DNA of 64,000 nucleotides from Phymorhynchus buccinoides. Its lineage: Eukaryota; Mollusca; Gastropoda; Neogastropoda; Raphitomidae. Below the pieces are notes generated by a model. The model was not told the origin of the DNA and did no database searches. It was given only the letters and a program-made list of their open reading frames with translations. Numbering within the stretch: the stretch's first letter is position 1; each line of letters starts with the position of its first letter. Location of the stretch: NCBI GenBank assembly GCA_017654935.2, contig CM065704.1:20241539-20305538 (forward strand), read 5' to 3'. This document shows, piece after piece, positions 44,558-55,856 of this stretch. The translations under genes were made by a program, and so were the position numbers.

Positions 44558-44627
44558 GTAAGCGCTAGGGCTGGTTTAAGATCACGCGAATATAAATGCT
44601 AATTATTATTATTATTATTATTATTAT
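44558..44627 (+). other. LINE-C 3' terminal stem and (ATT)n tail
   Basis: TAAGCGCTAGGGCTGG...CACGCGAATATAAATGCT followed by (ATT)9. The AGCGC...GCG pairing plus TATAAAT plus an ATT tail recurs at the ends of the two LINEs at 54753-54831 and 59196-59260. In L2/CR1-type LINEs such a 3' structure is the RT recognition site. Confidence 0.65.
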
Positions 44628-46114
44628 TAACCTTTCAGTGCCACGGGTATTTTATTGTGGACAATTTAATTTAAAAAAAATTCTAGAGCTGGGTGAATTT
44701 TAATGCATAAGCATGAAATGTGCATGATAGTTTCTTATGGTGTGTTTACAAATTCTGACTTACGGAAAGTTTTAATTCACCTTTAACCCTTTCGGTGCCC
44801 CGGATATTTTGATTCGCAGGAATTTTAATTTAAAAAAAAATTCTAGGTCTGAATTGTCATGCATAAGCATAAAAATTGGCATGATCGCTTATGGTGCTGT
44901 TTATCAATTTCTGCGACAAAGGGACATTGTTCAATTAAGTCTTTAACCATTTCAGTGCCAACGCATTATCATAGCAATAGTTTAATTAAAAAAATTTAGT
45001 GTTGCTATTTTTCCTGCAATAAGCATGCAATTTGGCATGGTAGGTTTCTTATGGGGTTTATTCAATTTTGACATGGACATTTTCAGTTCAGCTTTACCCC
45101 CTTCGGTTGCACGGAATGTTGACGCAGACTTGTAATTAAAAAAAAATTCTAGTGTTCTGAATTGTCATGCATAAGCATAAACAATTGGCATATGGCTTCT
45201 TATGGTGTGTTATCAATTTTGACAAAGGGACATTTTCAAATAAGTCCTTTAACCCTTTCAGTCCACGCATTCATCATAGCATATAGTTAGAAAATTAAAA
45301 AAAATTCTAGTGTGGTTAATTTTCATGCAATTTGGCATGGTAGTTTCTTATGGTGGTTTATCAATTTCTGACATAGGAACATTTTCAGTTCAGCCTTTAA
45401 CCCATCAGTCAAGGGAATTTGATCGCTAACAGTTATATTTTTTTTTAATTCTAGTGTTGGGCATTATTCAGATAAAGGCGAAACATGAAATTTGGCTTGA
45501 TGGTTTCTTATGGTGTGTTATCAATTTCTAATGAAGAGACATTTTTCAATTCTATGCCATTAACTCTTTCAGATAGGTGGCATTTTATTGCAGACAGCTT
45601 AATTCAAAAAAACAATTCTGTGTGTGGCATTTTTCATGTAACAAGCATTGAATTTGGCATGATATTTCAATGTGCTTTAATTTATTTCTGACGTAGGGAC
45701 ATTCTCAATTCAGACTTTAACTCTTTCAGTGCCAAGGGCATTTTTCGCATACATTTAAACTATAAAAAATTCTAGTGGTAGCCCAGGTTCGCGAAATAAG
45801 CATGAATTGGCATGATAGTTGTTAGGTGTGGTATCAATTTCTGACGTAGGGACACTTTCATCAGCCTTTAACCCCTCAGTGAAAGGGCATTTAACGCGGA
45901 TGGTATAAATTAAAAAAAAAATTCTAGTGTTGGGCAATTTCATGAAATAAGCATGAAATTTGATATGATAGTTCTTATGATGTGTATCAATTTCTGATGT
46001 ATGTACAATTGCAGTTCAGCCTTTAACCCTTTCAATGCCAATGGATTTTGATGGCGGACAATTAAATTGATTTTAGAAAAACACCCAGTGTGTAGCATTT
46101 TCATGTAATAAGCA
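44628..46114. repeat. ~155-bp satellite array (about ten units) running into gap
   Basis: Unit starts recur at about 44629, 44787, 44947, 45104, 45254, 45402, 45564, 45720, 45870 and 46024. Core words are TTTAACCCTTTCAGTGCCAA, AATTAAAAAAAATTCTAGTG, CATGCAATAAGCATGAAATT, TTTGGCATGATAGTTTCTTA and TGGTGTGTTTATCAATTTCTGAC. Units are diverged, with many small indels. The array is cut by the N gap at 46115, so its full length is unknown. Confidence 0.92.
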
Positions 46115-46614
46115 NNNNNNNNNNNNNNNNNNNNNNNNNNNNNNNNNNNNNNNNNNNNNNNNNNNNNNNNNNNNNNNNNNNNNNNNNNNNNNNNNNNNNN
46201 NNNNNNNNNNNNNNNNNNNNNNNNNNNNNNNNNNNNNNNNNNNNNNNNNNNNNNNNNNNNNNNNNNNNNNNNNNNNNNNNNNNNNNNNNNNNNNNNNNNN
46301 NNNNNNNNNNNNNNNNNNNNNNNNNNNNNNNNNNNNNNNNNNNNNNNNNNNNNNNNNNNNNNNNNNNNNNNNNNNNNNNNNNNNNNNNNNNNNNNNNNNN
46401 NNNNNNNNNNNNNNNNNNNNNNNNNNNNNNNNNNNNNNNNNNNNNNNNNNNNNNNNNNNNNNNNNNNNNNNNNNNNNNNNNNNNNNNNNNNNNNNNNNNN
46501 NNNNNNNNNNNNNNNNNNNNNNNNNNNNNNNNNNNNNNNNNNNNNNNNNNNNNNNNNNNNNNNNNNNNNNNNNNNNNNNNNNNNNNNNNNNNNNNNNNNN
46601 NNNNNNNNNNNNNN
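46115..46614. other. 500-N scaffold gap
   Basis: Exactly 500 N, a size placeholder. It interrupts the satellite, a likely reason for the assembly break. Confidence 0.99.
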
Positions 46615-48300
46615 CTTAACCGTTTATTTTTAAGCAAGTTAACTGCATAACAATAATGAACATACTATTATTATATCACAGCATATTATGTTGATGTGAC
46701 AGCGAAAATAGATTACTTGTATGAATAGAGAGGTGAGAATGATGGGGGGGGGGGGGCAATGGGTGAGTGGGTATTAAACTTAAATAAACCCCTATTAGCA
46801 TGTAATGTATCCTTGTAGACATTGATTGTTAGGTATTGTTTGAATGGGCAAATCATTGGAGAAAAGATGAACCTCTTTGAAAGGGCCAACAACAAAAAAC
46901 AAAAACAAAAAAATGTTAATCGAGTACCTTGTACAATAAGCATGGTGCATACAAACACTGATCTTCACTAATCATTTGTCAGGTCTAGTTGTGTAGCTGT
47001 AAAGTTTTTAATGCCTAAAGAACTGATTTTGAATCTACAACAGAAAAGAACTTGAAATATATTTTGGGGAAAAGCTATAAGAATTACCCATCGTACTGCA
47101 GTTAATTATGCTGTAATATCGATTTTTTTTAAACCAATAAAAATGATTTCATCTATTTTTAGTCTGGTATTAAGAATGCCATCCTGTTTTTCTATCTATA
47201 GCATGAACCATCAGTGCATATTTTTAAATAATTGGCGTAGTTATTCTTCAATAATGACATTTTGGGGCATAGCTTTGCTAGCATATCTGTGTTTTCCAAT
47301 CTTTTTTTATATTTGTGTGGGTCAATATCAACAATGCGCTTTGTGGAGTTTCCCCATGGTGGCATAGGAAAGACACAGATACCGACACCTATGTCATGGA
47401 AAGACCAGAGTCAGTTATGTTTTTGATGTGTAGTAGCTATTGTGACTTGAATAAATATCCTGCTGCGTGACGTGTGTGCGTGATTCCGGCCGCGTTTCCT
47501 CCCCGGAACCGCTTGACATAAGTCGCTTCAATTTGTGTGGTGGTAATGTCACTAAGAGAATGAATACAATGCAAACAAGGCAAGGCAAATATTTATTTCT
47601 ACGCCACTTGGGGGGGCACAAATATAAACAATCACACACATAGATAACCAATCGAACCTCAACAGGGAGTGATTCCTATATTATGAAAAACGACAATGTA
47701 AGATATCTAAGACGATTGATAACTATACCATATATTTACAAAAAACAAACAGTGACATTCGTCCATGCATATCATCGAAAGGAACTGTTTTATAACTGTA
47801 CAAGTGCTTAAGTTTTAATCAAAAGTTTCTTATTTTCGAGGAGAACAAAGCATTAAATTTATACTGCATTTTGTTGCACAAAAAATTAAGCGGAAGATAA
47901 TATTCTTTCAGATTAAGAATGGACCAAGCAAACAAATAATGGAACTCCATCTGCCACATCCCATTTACGTTACCTTTTCGCAATTTTCTTGTCCACTTCT
48001 GGTATATTTTTCGTAGTGCAATTTATTTATTGAAGTATAGTTATTAGTTTTCTAAATTTTGAATGGTAACACATAAGTCTGTGGAAGTCAAAGTAGTAGG
48101 GATCAACACCAAATGATTGTTTAAACATTCTATATTCTATATAATTCATCATTATCACATGCTTTACCAGTTTTTAGAAGCGATCTTAAGACATCTCTTC
48201 ACTTTCTCTTTGAACCATATGGATGCGAATCAGTGCGATTTTGATTTCAACCCGAAAAATTACTTAAACCAATTTCGTTTTAATAACGTATGAATGGATT
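46615..48300. other. Unassigned region
   Basis: No gene or element supported. Contains a G-run at 46745-46756 and a GGCAAGGCAAATATTTATTT patch at about 47580 next to a G7 run. The small open frames (for example 47143-47367) show no motif. Confidence 0.5.
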
Positions 48301-48304
48301 GGAA

Positions 48305-48965
48305 CAGAATTGTGTGGACACAGAAAAACTAACTTAAGAGTTGAATGTGGTGAACTGAACCAGCCGATTACATCATCGAGAATGACGACAGGATATAACA
48401 AACCGAAGTGATAATTATATGATTATTGTTAGAATGATATAAACAATAGGATTCAAATGGATTCATAAAGCTGTATATACGTAACAGTCCAATTAACAAA
48501 ATCCAAACAATATAAAACACAAATCAGAACCACAGTCATGTTAATAAATTTATACATTGTTATGGATTGTGTTTTATCTTTAATATAAGCTTACAACCCA
48601 ACCTGCGCACTTACGCATGTGCACACAGCCTCACAAACATGCACGCACTTCGGCTGCATGCGTGCCCACTCGCACCACACGTCGCGCAGATACCCTCTAA
48701 CTACTATAAGCAATACACACATATCAGACAGAAGTCTCAACAGAAGGAGGGAGATGAGAGCAGAGAGAGATGTTTTTTATGTCCTCGTAGCGTGTAAGTT
48801 GAACCAACACGACATTGTGACTCACATTCATACAGATGAACGTGCGAGACAGACAGACAAACTGACAGGCAGCGAGGTATATGAAGAGATGTGCCCTCGC
48901 ACGATTTTCATGTCCTGTCCTTTTTGTCATCAAATTAAACACTCACACGCCTTCAGAAACGTTTA
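48305..48965 (+). repeat. Direct ~0.6-kb duplication, copy 2
   Basis: Partner of 40926-41515, about 7.4 kb downstream, same orientation. It is longer by a block of about 40 bp (GTTAATAAATTTATACATTG region at 48539) and lacks the long GA tract. The intact TCCTCGTAGCGTG...GACAGACAGACAAACTGACA series is the best landmark. Confidence 0.8.
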
Positions 48966-49251
48966 TGGAACACCTGCAAAGAACTTGTCATGGAAAGGTA
49001 TCGCAAAAATCTGATATAATTGATACACTATTTATATTCTATGCAGTAATTTACCAATAAAACATCTCTTTCTTAGCTGTATTTGATGTGGAATATTCAA
49101 CATAATAAGGTACAAATCCATAATTGATCGTTAGGCATGTTTGTGCACGAGTTCCTAATGTATTTGTGTTAAGTGTATTGTGATCACTAAAAAATAATTT
49201 GGATTCTAAATGTTTTTTGAATAACTGAATCGTTTTGTATGGCATGCAGCT

Positions 49252-49494
49252 ACTTGCTTAGGAAAATTCGGAATCTCAATCTCCCGGGAATATCTTCCCG
49301 GGAAAATTCCAAATTTCCCCAAGGCTGGGAAGATTCGGAATTTTCCAGTGAAAATTCGGAATCTTCCCGGGAAGATTCGGAATCTTCGCAGCCTTGGGAA
49401 AATTCGGAATTATCCCCGGGGAAAATCAAAATTCCGATTTTTCCCGGGAAGATTCCGAATTTTCCGGGATTCCAAATTTTCCCGTGACATCTAC
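49252..49494. repeat. GGAAAATTCGGAATCTTCCC palindromic cluster, copy 2
   Basis: About ten head-to-head and head-to-tail copies of GGAAAATTCGGAAT / ATTCCGAATTTTCC joined at CCCGGG (TTCCCGGGAA). Together they allow extensive hairpin pairing. The cluster ends abruptly at the beginning of the minus-strand LINE remnant (49495), so it may be that remnant's inserted or captured 3' neighbour. Confidence 0.8.
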
Positions 49495-50532
49495 ATCAGA
49501 TGCACTCATGCCTGCTTCATTTGCTTCCCTTGCAACGGTAACAAGGCCAGTCATATCACCAGACATAAACTCTTTCATATCATTCGCAAACATTACAGGT
49601 GACAAATCCTCTCCTTGTCTCACACCAACATCTAAAGAAAAATAATCAGAAAATTCCCCATTAACAGCTACACTTGAGAGTACATGTTTTGTTTTAATAG
49701 TTTGCCGTTAATTAAACAGCAAAATATCAATCACGCCACACAAAGTAAACAAAATGGTCGAGTGTTGAAAAGTTACTTCCATACCAATCAAACCAAATGA
49801 CTCAATGAACACATTTAAACGTTCATTCAGGATACTTGTAAACAATTTTCCAAAGCATGACAATATAGTTATACCTCGATCGTTAGTGGAATCTGCAGGG
49901 CATCCTTTATTTTTTTTTAAAAGGATGGATAACTCCATATGGTACTTTACCGGTATTTAGCACAAGGTTAAATAATTTAACATACAAACTAAGCATTTTT
50001 ACAGTTGAATACCGCAGGAATTCATTTATAATATTATCTAGTCCACAGGCTTTATTATTCTTTAGCCTGTTTACGCAATGTATAATCTCATTTTCAGTAA
50101 TTACATTATCCAAAAAGGCATTCGCGTTATCATTATTAAAGTCATTACCAAAAGCTTGATCAACTTCTTCTGCGCCTACTACATTCATATTTTTAAATAG
50201 ATCAAAACAAGCTTGGCAACTGGGTTGATTAGGATTAGATTTTTTCTTTTTTCGGTTTAAAATGACCCATATAAGCCTTTGGATCTTTTGACTGCAATTG
50301 TCGCAATTGTTTTGCCATTTCGTGATTATATTTTCTCTCTTGCTTTTCTTAACCGTTTTCTTATATGCCTTAGCAGCATGGTCTCTTTCTGCCTTAAAAA
50401 AACAAATCATTTTTTATAAGTAGACTTCTACAACGTGAATAATTATTTCTTTTAACCTTATAGTCTACGTTAAACCATGGTTTATTGTTTGTTTGTTTTT
50501 TAGGCTGGTTAGCACGGTTCTTCTTCTTTTTC
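49495..50532 (-). pseudogene. LINE-D (nest host), RT segment
   Basis: On the minus strand: NKPWFNVDYKVKRNNY (endonuclease-RT linker, about 50460), KAERDHAAKAYKKTVKKSKR, NKACGLDNIINEFLRYS (RT start), NDRGITILSCFGKLFTSILN, then a deletion, then VNGEFSDYFSLDVGVRQGED and LSPVMFANDM (RT block B, GVRQGE). The DFKKAFD-type catalytic block expected between LCGVIDILL and the VNGE region is missing, so an internal deletion of about 60 residues removed it. There is a frameshift at the A-run near 50400 and another at about 49915. The end of the RT is lost at 49494. The clade is unassigned. Confidence 0.8.
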
Positions 50533-50641
50533 AGCATATTTAGAGATTAGATTAGAGAGGCCACGCCTTGCAGGCAGCATGGTCACTCTCTCTCTGTTTT
50601 TTGTGATAGTGTTGTTCATAGACTGTGTAGTGTGGTGAAAG

Positions 50642-51385
50642 TTGTACGAGTGCAGCATGATGGAGTGGAGCATGTATTGGTGTGTGTTTTGTGCCATTCT
50701 GCCACCAGATGTACTGGTTATTTGGATTTCTTTTTTGGCACAGTTTTCTAGTATTCTCGCCGGTCAAGAAACGCCATTTCCCCAACCCCACCTTTCCCAA
50801 CATCTGGATTCCATTTCTTCTATCCCTACAGCCTACCACCATCCCGCCGCTACAGCGTCTCTTTCTTCAGTAGAGGGATTCGTTCCCTCCATCTCCACCC
50901 CCACTACCCACCACCACCCCTCCCTCATTGTTCCTTCCGCCCGTGTCTCTTACTCCAGGCAACAGCTTTTATCTGTGGCCCCATCAACACTTGACCCCTC
51001 TGTAGTGGATGCTATTAGAGCGGCAGGAATTGGCTACCACCTCCCTCGCGCTCGAACACATAGAGGAGGGCGTCGAAAGCAGAAGAAAATCGGCATTGTG
51101 TGTGGAAACAGGCCTGACCCTGCCACTACTACTCAACCCCCGCCAGCTGACAGCAGTAAATCCTCAGAGCAACAACACGGCGTGTCATCCTCGTGTTCCC
51201 GTCTTCCAGACAGCGCTAGGCCTAGTAATAGGCTTAGCGACAGTACAACGGCTACAACTAAGCGATTGGCTGCTAACACGGACAACTTGATTCAAATTCC
51301 TCTTTCCTCCTCTGTTCGAAAGAACACTAAACTTACAGTTGCCTCTTTCAACGCCCAATCTGTTGGCCCAAATTGTAGACAATGA
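50642..51385 (+). pseudogene. LINE-E N-terminal region and endonuclease start
   Basis: Open for 247 codons. It begins with a hydrophobic stretch (CVFCAILPPDVLVIWISFLA), then a Ser/Thr/Pro-rich region, a basic block (HRGGRRKQKK at about residue 140), and ends in the first strand of the endonuclease (KLTVASFNAQSVG). A frameshift after that splits it from the rest. The basic block precedes the endonuclease in several CR1-like proteins. Its role is probably nucleic-acid binding (inference). Confidence 0.65.
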
Positions 51386-52083
51386 CATTGACCTACTGTT
51401 TGTGGTAGAGACATGGCTCAAACCGCAGGGGGATTAAGCCGTTTGTGCAGATTTGACCCCTGAGGGTTATGCCATCAAGTCTCTGCCACGCCCCTCTCGT
51501 CGTGGTGGCGGTATCGCTGTTATCTACAGAGACACCCTCACCCCCCACCTCACCTTCAACTCTACCTTCCCATTCGACCATTCTTCCTTCGAACTGTTCC
51601 AAGTCTCACTGACCTCACAGCATAGTGTGTTGCATTTTATGTGTGTGTATCGTCCTTGGCCCACGTCTGTAAATAAACTGACTGAAACTTTGTTTTTTGA
51701 ACAATTCCCTTGTCTGCTTGATCATTGTAACACGCTTCATGGAAACCTGTATCTGTTAGGGGATTTTAATTTTCATGTTGACTCTCCCACTGATCGTAGC
51801 TCTATTAAGTTTTTTTGAAAGAAGTGTTAGATATGTACAATCTTCATCAATCTGTGTCCGGACCCACTCACAAACATGGCCACACTCTGGACTTGGTGAT
51901 TGAAAGGCCCAGTGATGGAGTTCACCGATCCTCAGAGGTCAATCATGACCTCGAGTCTGACCATGTTTGTGTTGTGAGTTTGTTTGACATAGAGCTCCCC
52001 TGTCCACAAACACGTGTACCGCAGCGTCAGAAATATCCGCGCAATCGACTAGAACTGTCTTCGGAAAAGATATCAAAGTAGAA
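51386..52083 (+). pseudogene. LINE-E endonuclease, broken
   Basis: LPRPSRRGGGIAVIYRDTL, LYLLGDFNFHVDSPTD (GDFN), then a frame change at the T-run near 51812, then HKHGHTLDLVIERP and DLESDHVCVV (SDH). Catalytic motifs remain recognisable, but stops at about 51384, 51434 and 52080 and the frameshift rule out a functional product. Confidence 0.8.
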
Positions 52084-52090
52084 TTATCTA

Positions 52091-54177
52091 ATGTACACAT
52101 CTAGTTCTTGTACTGCCGCTGAGTACGATAGTGCCCTTCGGTCAGTATTGGACAAACATGCTCCTGTTTCTTCACGCAAAGTTTCTTCTAGCAGAGACTC
52201 AAGTCCTTGGTTTAGTGTGATGCCTAACGAAATAAAAGAAGCAAAGAAAAAACGAAGACAGGCACAAGCACAGTCAGATTCTTCAGGGCTCACTGTGCAT
52301 AAACAAATATATAATAAAGCTAAAATGTTTGTGACTTTCTTGACAGATCAGGCAAAAACGATGTACTACAGTACCAAAATTGCAGCGGCAAGATCTAGTA
52401 AAGAACTGTATTCTATTACAAACAAACTGTGTGCAAGGGTTAAACCTACCAAACTTCCGACTGTTTACCCCCCACCATCATTGCCATGTGTGTTTTCTGA
52501 TTTCTTTCATTCCAAAATTGAGAACATTAGGAAAGAGCTTGACTTGCAGCCCACTGTCTCCCACCCCCTAGGCAAAGATTTTGTAGGCTCCCCTCTTGTT
52601 GTTTTTTCTCCTGTGTCTGAGAAAGATGTGTTTTGATGTTTTGAAAAGATCTGCCCCCAAGACGTGTGACCTTGACCCTTTACCAACCCCTTTGTTGTAT
52701 GAATGTCTTGATGTTGTTGTGCCTGTCATGACTCAGATCATAAACGACTCTTTACTGAGTGGTGTTTTCCCTGACCTGTACAAAACTGCTCTTGTTAAAC
52801 CCTTGATAAAGAAGCCTACCATGGATCATAATGACTTGAAAAGTTATTGGCCTGTGTCCAACTTAGCGTTTGTCTCCAAAATAATCGAGAAAATTGTCCT
52901 TGCACAACTGTCTAACCATCTGTCAGCAAACAATTTGTTCAACCCCCTCCAGTCTGCCTATCGACCTGCTCACAGCACTGAAACGGCTCTGACTAAAGTT
53001 CTTAACGATCTCCTCTTAGCTCTTGACAATGGAAAAGTGTCAGTCTTGACTCTCCTAGATCTGTTGGCAGCATTTGATACAATAGATCACACCATTCTTC
53101 TCTCTCGGCTGGAACGTGTTTTTTGGAATCCATTCTACAGTTCTACAGTGGTTCTCCTCATATCTAACAAATCGCTTTCAGACTGTCTTGATCAACAACT
53201 GCAGTTCAGATCCGAAGTTAATTTCTTGTGGTGTACCTCAGGGATCTGTATTGGGGCCAGTTCTCTTTGTCCTGTACACTGCTCCTCTATCTGATGTTTT
53301 TGCTAGCCACTCTGTTGACCATTCCTTTGCTGATGATACCCAGCCTCAAAAATCGACAGAACCTACCCAACTTGACAGCGCTATTCAGTCTATGGAATCC
53401 TGCCTTCATGATGTCAAATCCTGGATGACATGCAACAAATTAAAACTTAATGATGACAAAACGGAAGCTCTGATTGTTTCCTCTCAGCGTATGTCTGCAA
53501 CTATCTCTCTTCCAGAAACTCTTACAGTTGGCAATGCTTGTGTTCAGTTTTCTAAGTCAGCAAAGAATCTCGGAGTTACCCTCGATTCAAATCTTACAAT
53601 GCATAAACAGGTTATTAATCTCATACGTTCCATCAATTATGAGCTCAGACGAATCAGTGCTGTTCGACACTTTCTGTCTGTTGCAGCCACAAAAACTCTT
53701 ATTTCTGCCTTTATTCTTTCCCGCATTGACTATTGCAACTCTCTTCTCTGTGGCTGTCCTCAATATCTCCTGCAACGTGTTCAAAAACTGCAAAACAGTG
53801 CAGCACGCCTCACTCTCAAGATTCCACGTTCTGATCATATAACACCTCATCTTCGTAACTTGCACTGGCTTCCAGTAGAGGCTAGAATCAAGTATAAAAT
53901 AGCTTGCCTTTGTTTCGGTGCTGTTCACACCTCTGGTCCCGTCTATCTCTCCGAACTAGTAACTGTCTACACACCTGCTCGCTCCCTACGTTCTTCCTCT
54001 GACTGCTGCACACTCAAGGTTCCTCGGGTCCACACGAAATCGTTTGGTGAACGATCCTTCTACTATTTAGCACCTCACTTATGGAATTCCCTCCCACAAC
54101 ATGTCCGCTCATCTGACTCTATCTCCGCCTTTCGCTCTGCCCTTAAAACTCACTTGTTTCGGACATATTATGATTGA
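52091..54177 (+). pseudogene. LINE-E linker and reverse transcriptase, broken
   Basis: The linker LDKHAPVSSRKVSSSRDSSP leads into RT. Frame breaks occur at about 52600-52630 and 53110-53130. RT motifs present: KPLIKKPTMDHNDLKSYWPV, then LDLLAAFDTIDH (first Asp), ISCGVPQGSVLGPVLF, and HSFADDTQ (catalytic pair at about 53332-53337). The C terminus is intact from 53116 to TGA at 54175: LGVTLDSNL, SRIDYCNSLL, LHWLPVEARIKYK, FGERSFYYLAPHLWNSLP and the ending ALKTHLFRTYYD, a block typical of CR1/L2-group proteins. Confidence 0.85.
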
Positions 54178-54610
54178 TTAGTGTTTGTGTGTGAGGTGTG
54201 TGTGTGTGTGTGTGTGAGGGAGAGGGGGGGGGGGTCCGTTTTATTGCAGAAATCTTGTAAAAAATGTATTTACAATTATTTTATTATTCGTATTTTGTAT
54301 GTAGAATGTCTACGTCTTGTAAACTTTAAATGCTTGTAAATGAGGTAGAAGGGTATTTTTGTTTTTGCAAAATTTGTCTATTATAATTAGTCATGTAATT
54401 GGTATGTCGATGGCAGTATGATTTTATTTCAAGTTGCAGTATTGTATTCAAACTTGATTGAGAATGTGAATGTGGTCTCTATGTTTCTTCTTAGAATGTT
54501 CATATTGTAACTATTTTACTCTTGTATAATTAATTGTGTGTGAGTGTGTGTGTGCGCATGCATGTGTGTGTGTGTGTGTGCGCGCGCGCGCGCGCGCGCG
54601 CCGCGCGCGC

Positions 54611-54661
<51 letters not shown>

Positions 54662-54799
54662 GGAAGGTAAGAGAACGTTGCGTGCAAGCATCGTGCTTAT
54701 TTTACCTTCTAATGATTAATTATTTGTTTGCCTTTAATGTTCTTGTTATGAATGTAAAGCGCACTGAGCTCATGTGAGAAAGAGCGCTATATAAATTCC

Positions 54800-54830
<31 letters not shown>

Positions 54831-54831
54831 T
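54178..54831 (+). other. LINE-E 3' UTR with GT/CG microsatellite, stem and (ATT)n tail
   Basis: A (GT)n plus (GC)n tract at 54535-54660 (CGCGCGCG patch at about 54580-54612), then GTAAAGCGCACTGAG...AAGAGCGCTATATAAATTCC (54753-54798), whose GCGC halves can pair, then (ATT)n to 54831. The terminal stem is shared with the other CR1/L2-like copies in the window. Confidence 0.8.
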
Positions 54832-54840
54832 AGCATATTT

Positions 54841-55449
54841 GCACTTTTAAGTAAGATCTCATTAACTCTTCCAACTATATTATCAACACTATTTTAAAAT
54901 AATAATCTCTGGATTTATAAGTAAATTATCAAGTTCAAACTCTATTGATGTAATTTTTTCAACATCTAAGTCATCAACAAAAGTTGTTTTCAAGGCGTCA
55001 TTCCATTTTACGTAATACGAGTTGGAATCATTGGCATTAGGAACTTGTACTGGTCTCTCTCTTCTATCAGTTGATGAAATTACAAACTTTATAGTAATAG
55101 GGCAATGGATGTCTGAAAATAATTCATTAATATCATGCACACAAAAGTCTGCAACACTATCAAACAAATCAAATTACACAACAGCACAATCCACCACAGA
55201 CGCATTCTTACAAGTCAGTTTACCTTTACCATGATCTCTACCTGATCTACCGTTAATAATAATAAACTGACATGCCTTACAAAACTTTATTAATTCATGC
55301 CCCATGGTGTTTGTCTGTCTATCTTCAGATGTTCTTACAGGAAAATTAACATCTCTATCGAAAACACCATCAGCAAAAGAGTTACTTAACAAACAATTCA
55401 TTTACCTGGCCAGTTCTGGAGAATCCCCTAAGAGACAAACACTGCTAAT
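54841..55449 (-). pseudogene. LINE-D (nest host), endonuclease C-terminal half
   Basis: On the minus strand: VCLLGDSPELAR (decayed GDFNAR) then stop, TSEDRQTNTMGHELIKFCKA, FIIINGRSGRDHGKGKLTCK, NASVVDCAVV then TAA, DLFDSVADFCVHDINELFSD and IHCPI (the SDHCPI block). Two in-frame stops are single-base changes. It continues to the 9-bp target site of LINE-E at 54832-54840 and resumes at 50532. Confidence 0.8.
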
Positions 55450-55529
55450 CCCAATGTGCAAAATTGTGTCTTGTAGATCGTTGTAAGCGTTACGAATGAA
55501 ATAGGGCGACCACTCTGGTTCAGCAGATT

Positions 55530-55856
55530 GTGGAGTTCATCAGGGATGAAAACATTGACGTCCTCTTCCTGACAGAAACATGGCTGCGAACCAGTGGCGA
55601 CGAGAGTAAATGCGCGGACTTGGTTCCCCCAGGCTACAAGCTCCGGTCCTTCCCTCGAGAAACTCGGGGTGGGGGACTGGCAGTTATCTACCGTGACCAC
55701 TTCACAGCAACCGTCAACTCCTCCTTCCCCTTTCCCCATTCCTCCTACGAACTGATGGAGTTCACACACACACTGCCCCCCAACACATCCACTTCTTCTG
55801 CCTGTACAGACCCCCGCCCAGCAAGAGGAACAAGCTTCAGGACTCCACCTTTGTGA
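55530..55856 (+). pseudogene. LINE-F endonuclease N-terminal part
   Basis: FIRDENIDVLFLTETWLRTS, then SFPRETRGGGLAVIYRDHF, and FPHSSYELMEF. A one-base frameshift near 55765-55800 (CA/C-run region) disconnects it from the downstream frame, which begins again with the YRPPPSKRNKLQ equivalent. The first endonuclease strand is lost or decayed at the 5' junction. Confidence 0.8.

Larger units (their letters stand above)
41623..44627 (+). mobile_element. CR1/L2-like LINE (LINE-C), inserted in satellite
   Basis: 5'-truncated, heavily mutated LINE. It ends in a hairpin-like TAAGCGCTAGGGC...GAATATAAATGC followed by (ATT)n. AACC occurs on both sides (41619-41622 and 44628-44631) within the interrupted satellite unit, consistent with a 4-bp target duplication. 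The family is that of the element at 55450-59260, judged by shared endonuclease wording and 3' end. Confidence 0.8.
50533..54840 (+). mobile_element. CR1/L2-like LINE (LINE-E) inserted in LINE-D, 9-bp target duplication
   Basis: AGCATATTT flanks the insert at 50533-50541 and 54832-54840. Between them are an N-terminal region, endonuclease, RT, GT tract, 3' stem and (ATT)n. Excising 50542-54840 rejoins minus-strand LINE-D so that its linker reads through one copy of the 9-mer in frame. The orientation is opposite to the host. This fixes the order of events: LINE-D first, LINE-E later. Confidence 0.9.

Noticed and set aside
55428..55769. 113-codon minus-strand frame opposite the LINE-F endonuclease
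   Set aside because: Antisense shadow of the plus-strand endonuclease, whose motifs are clear.
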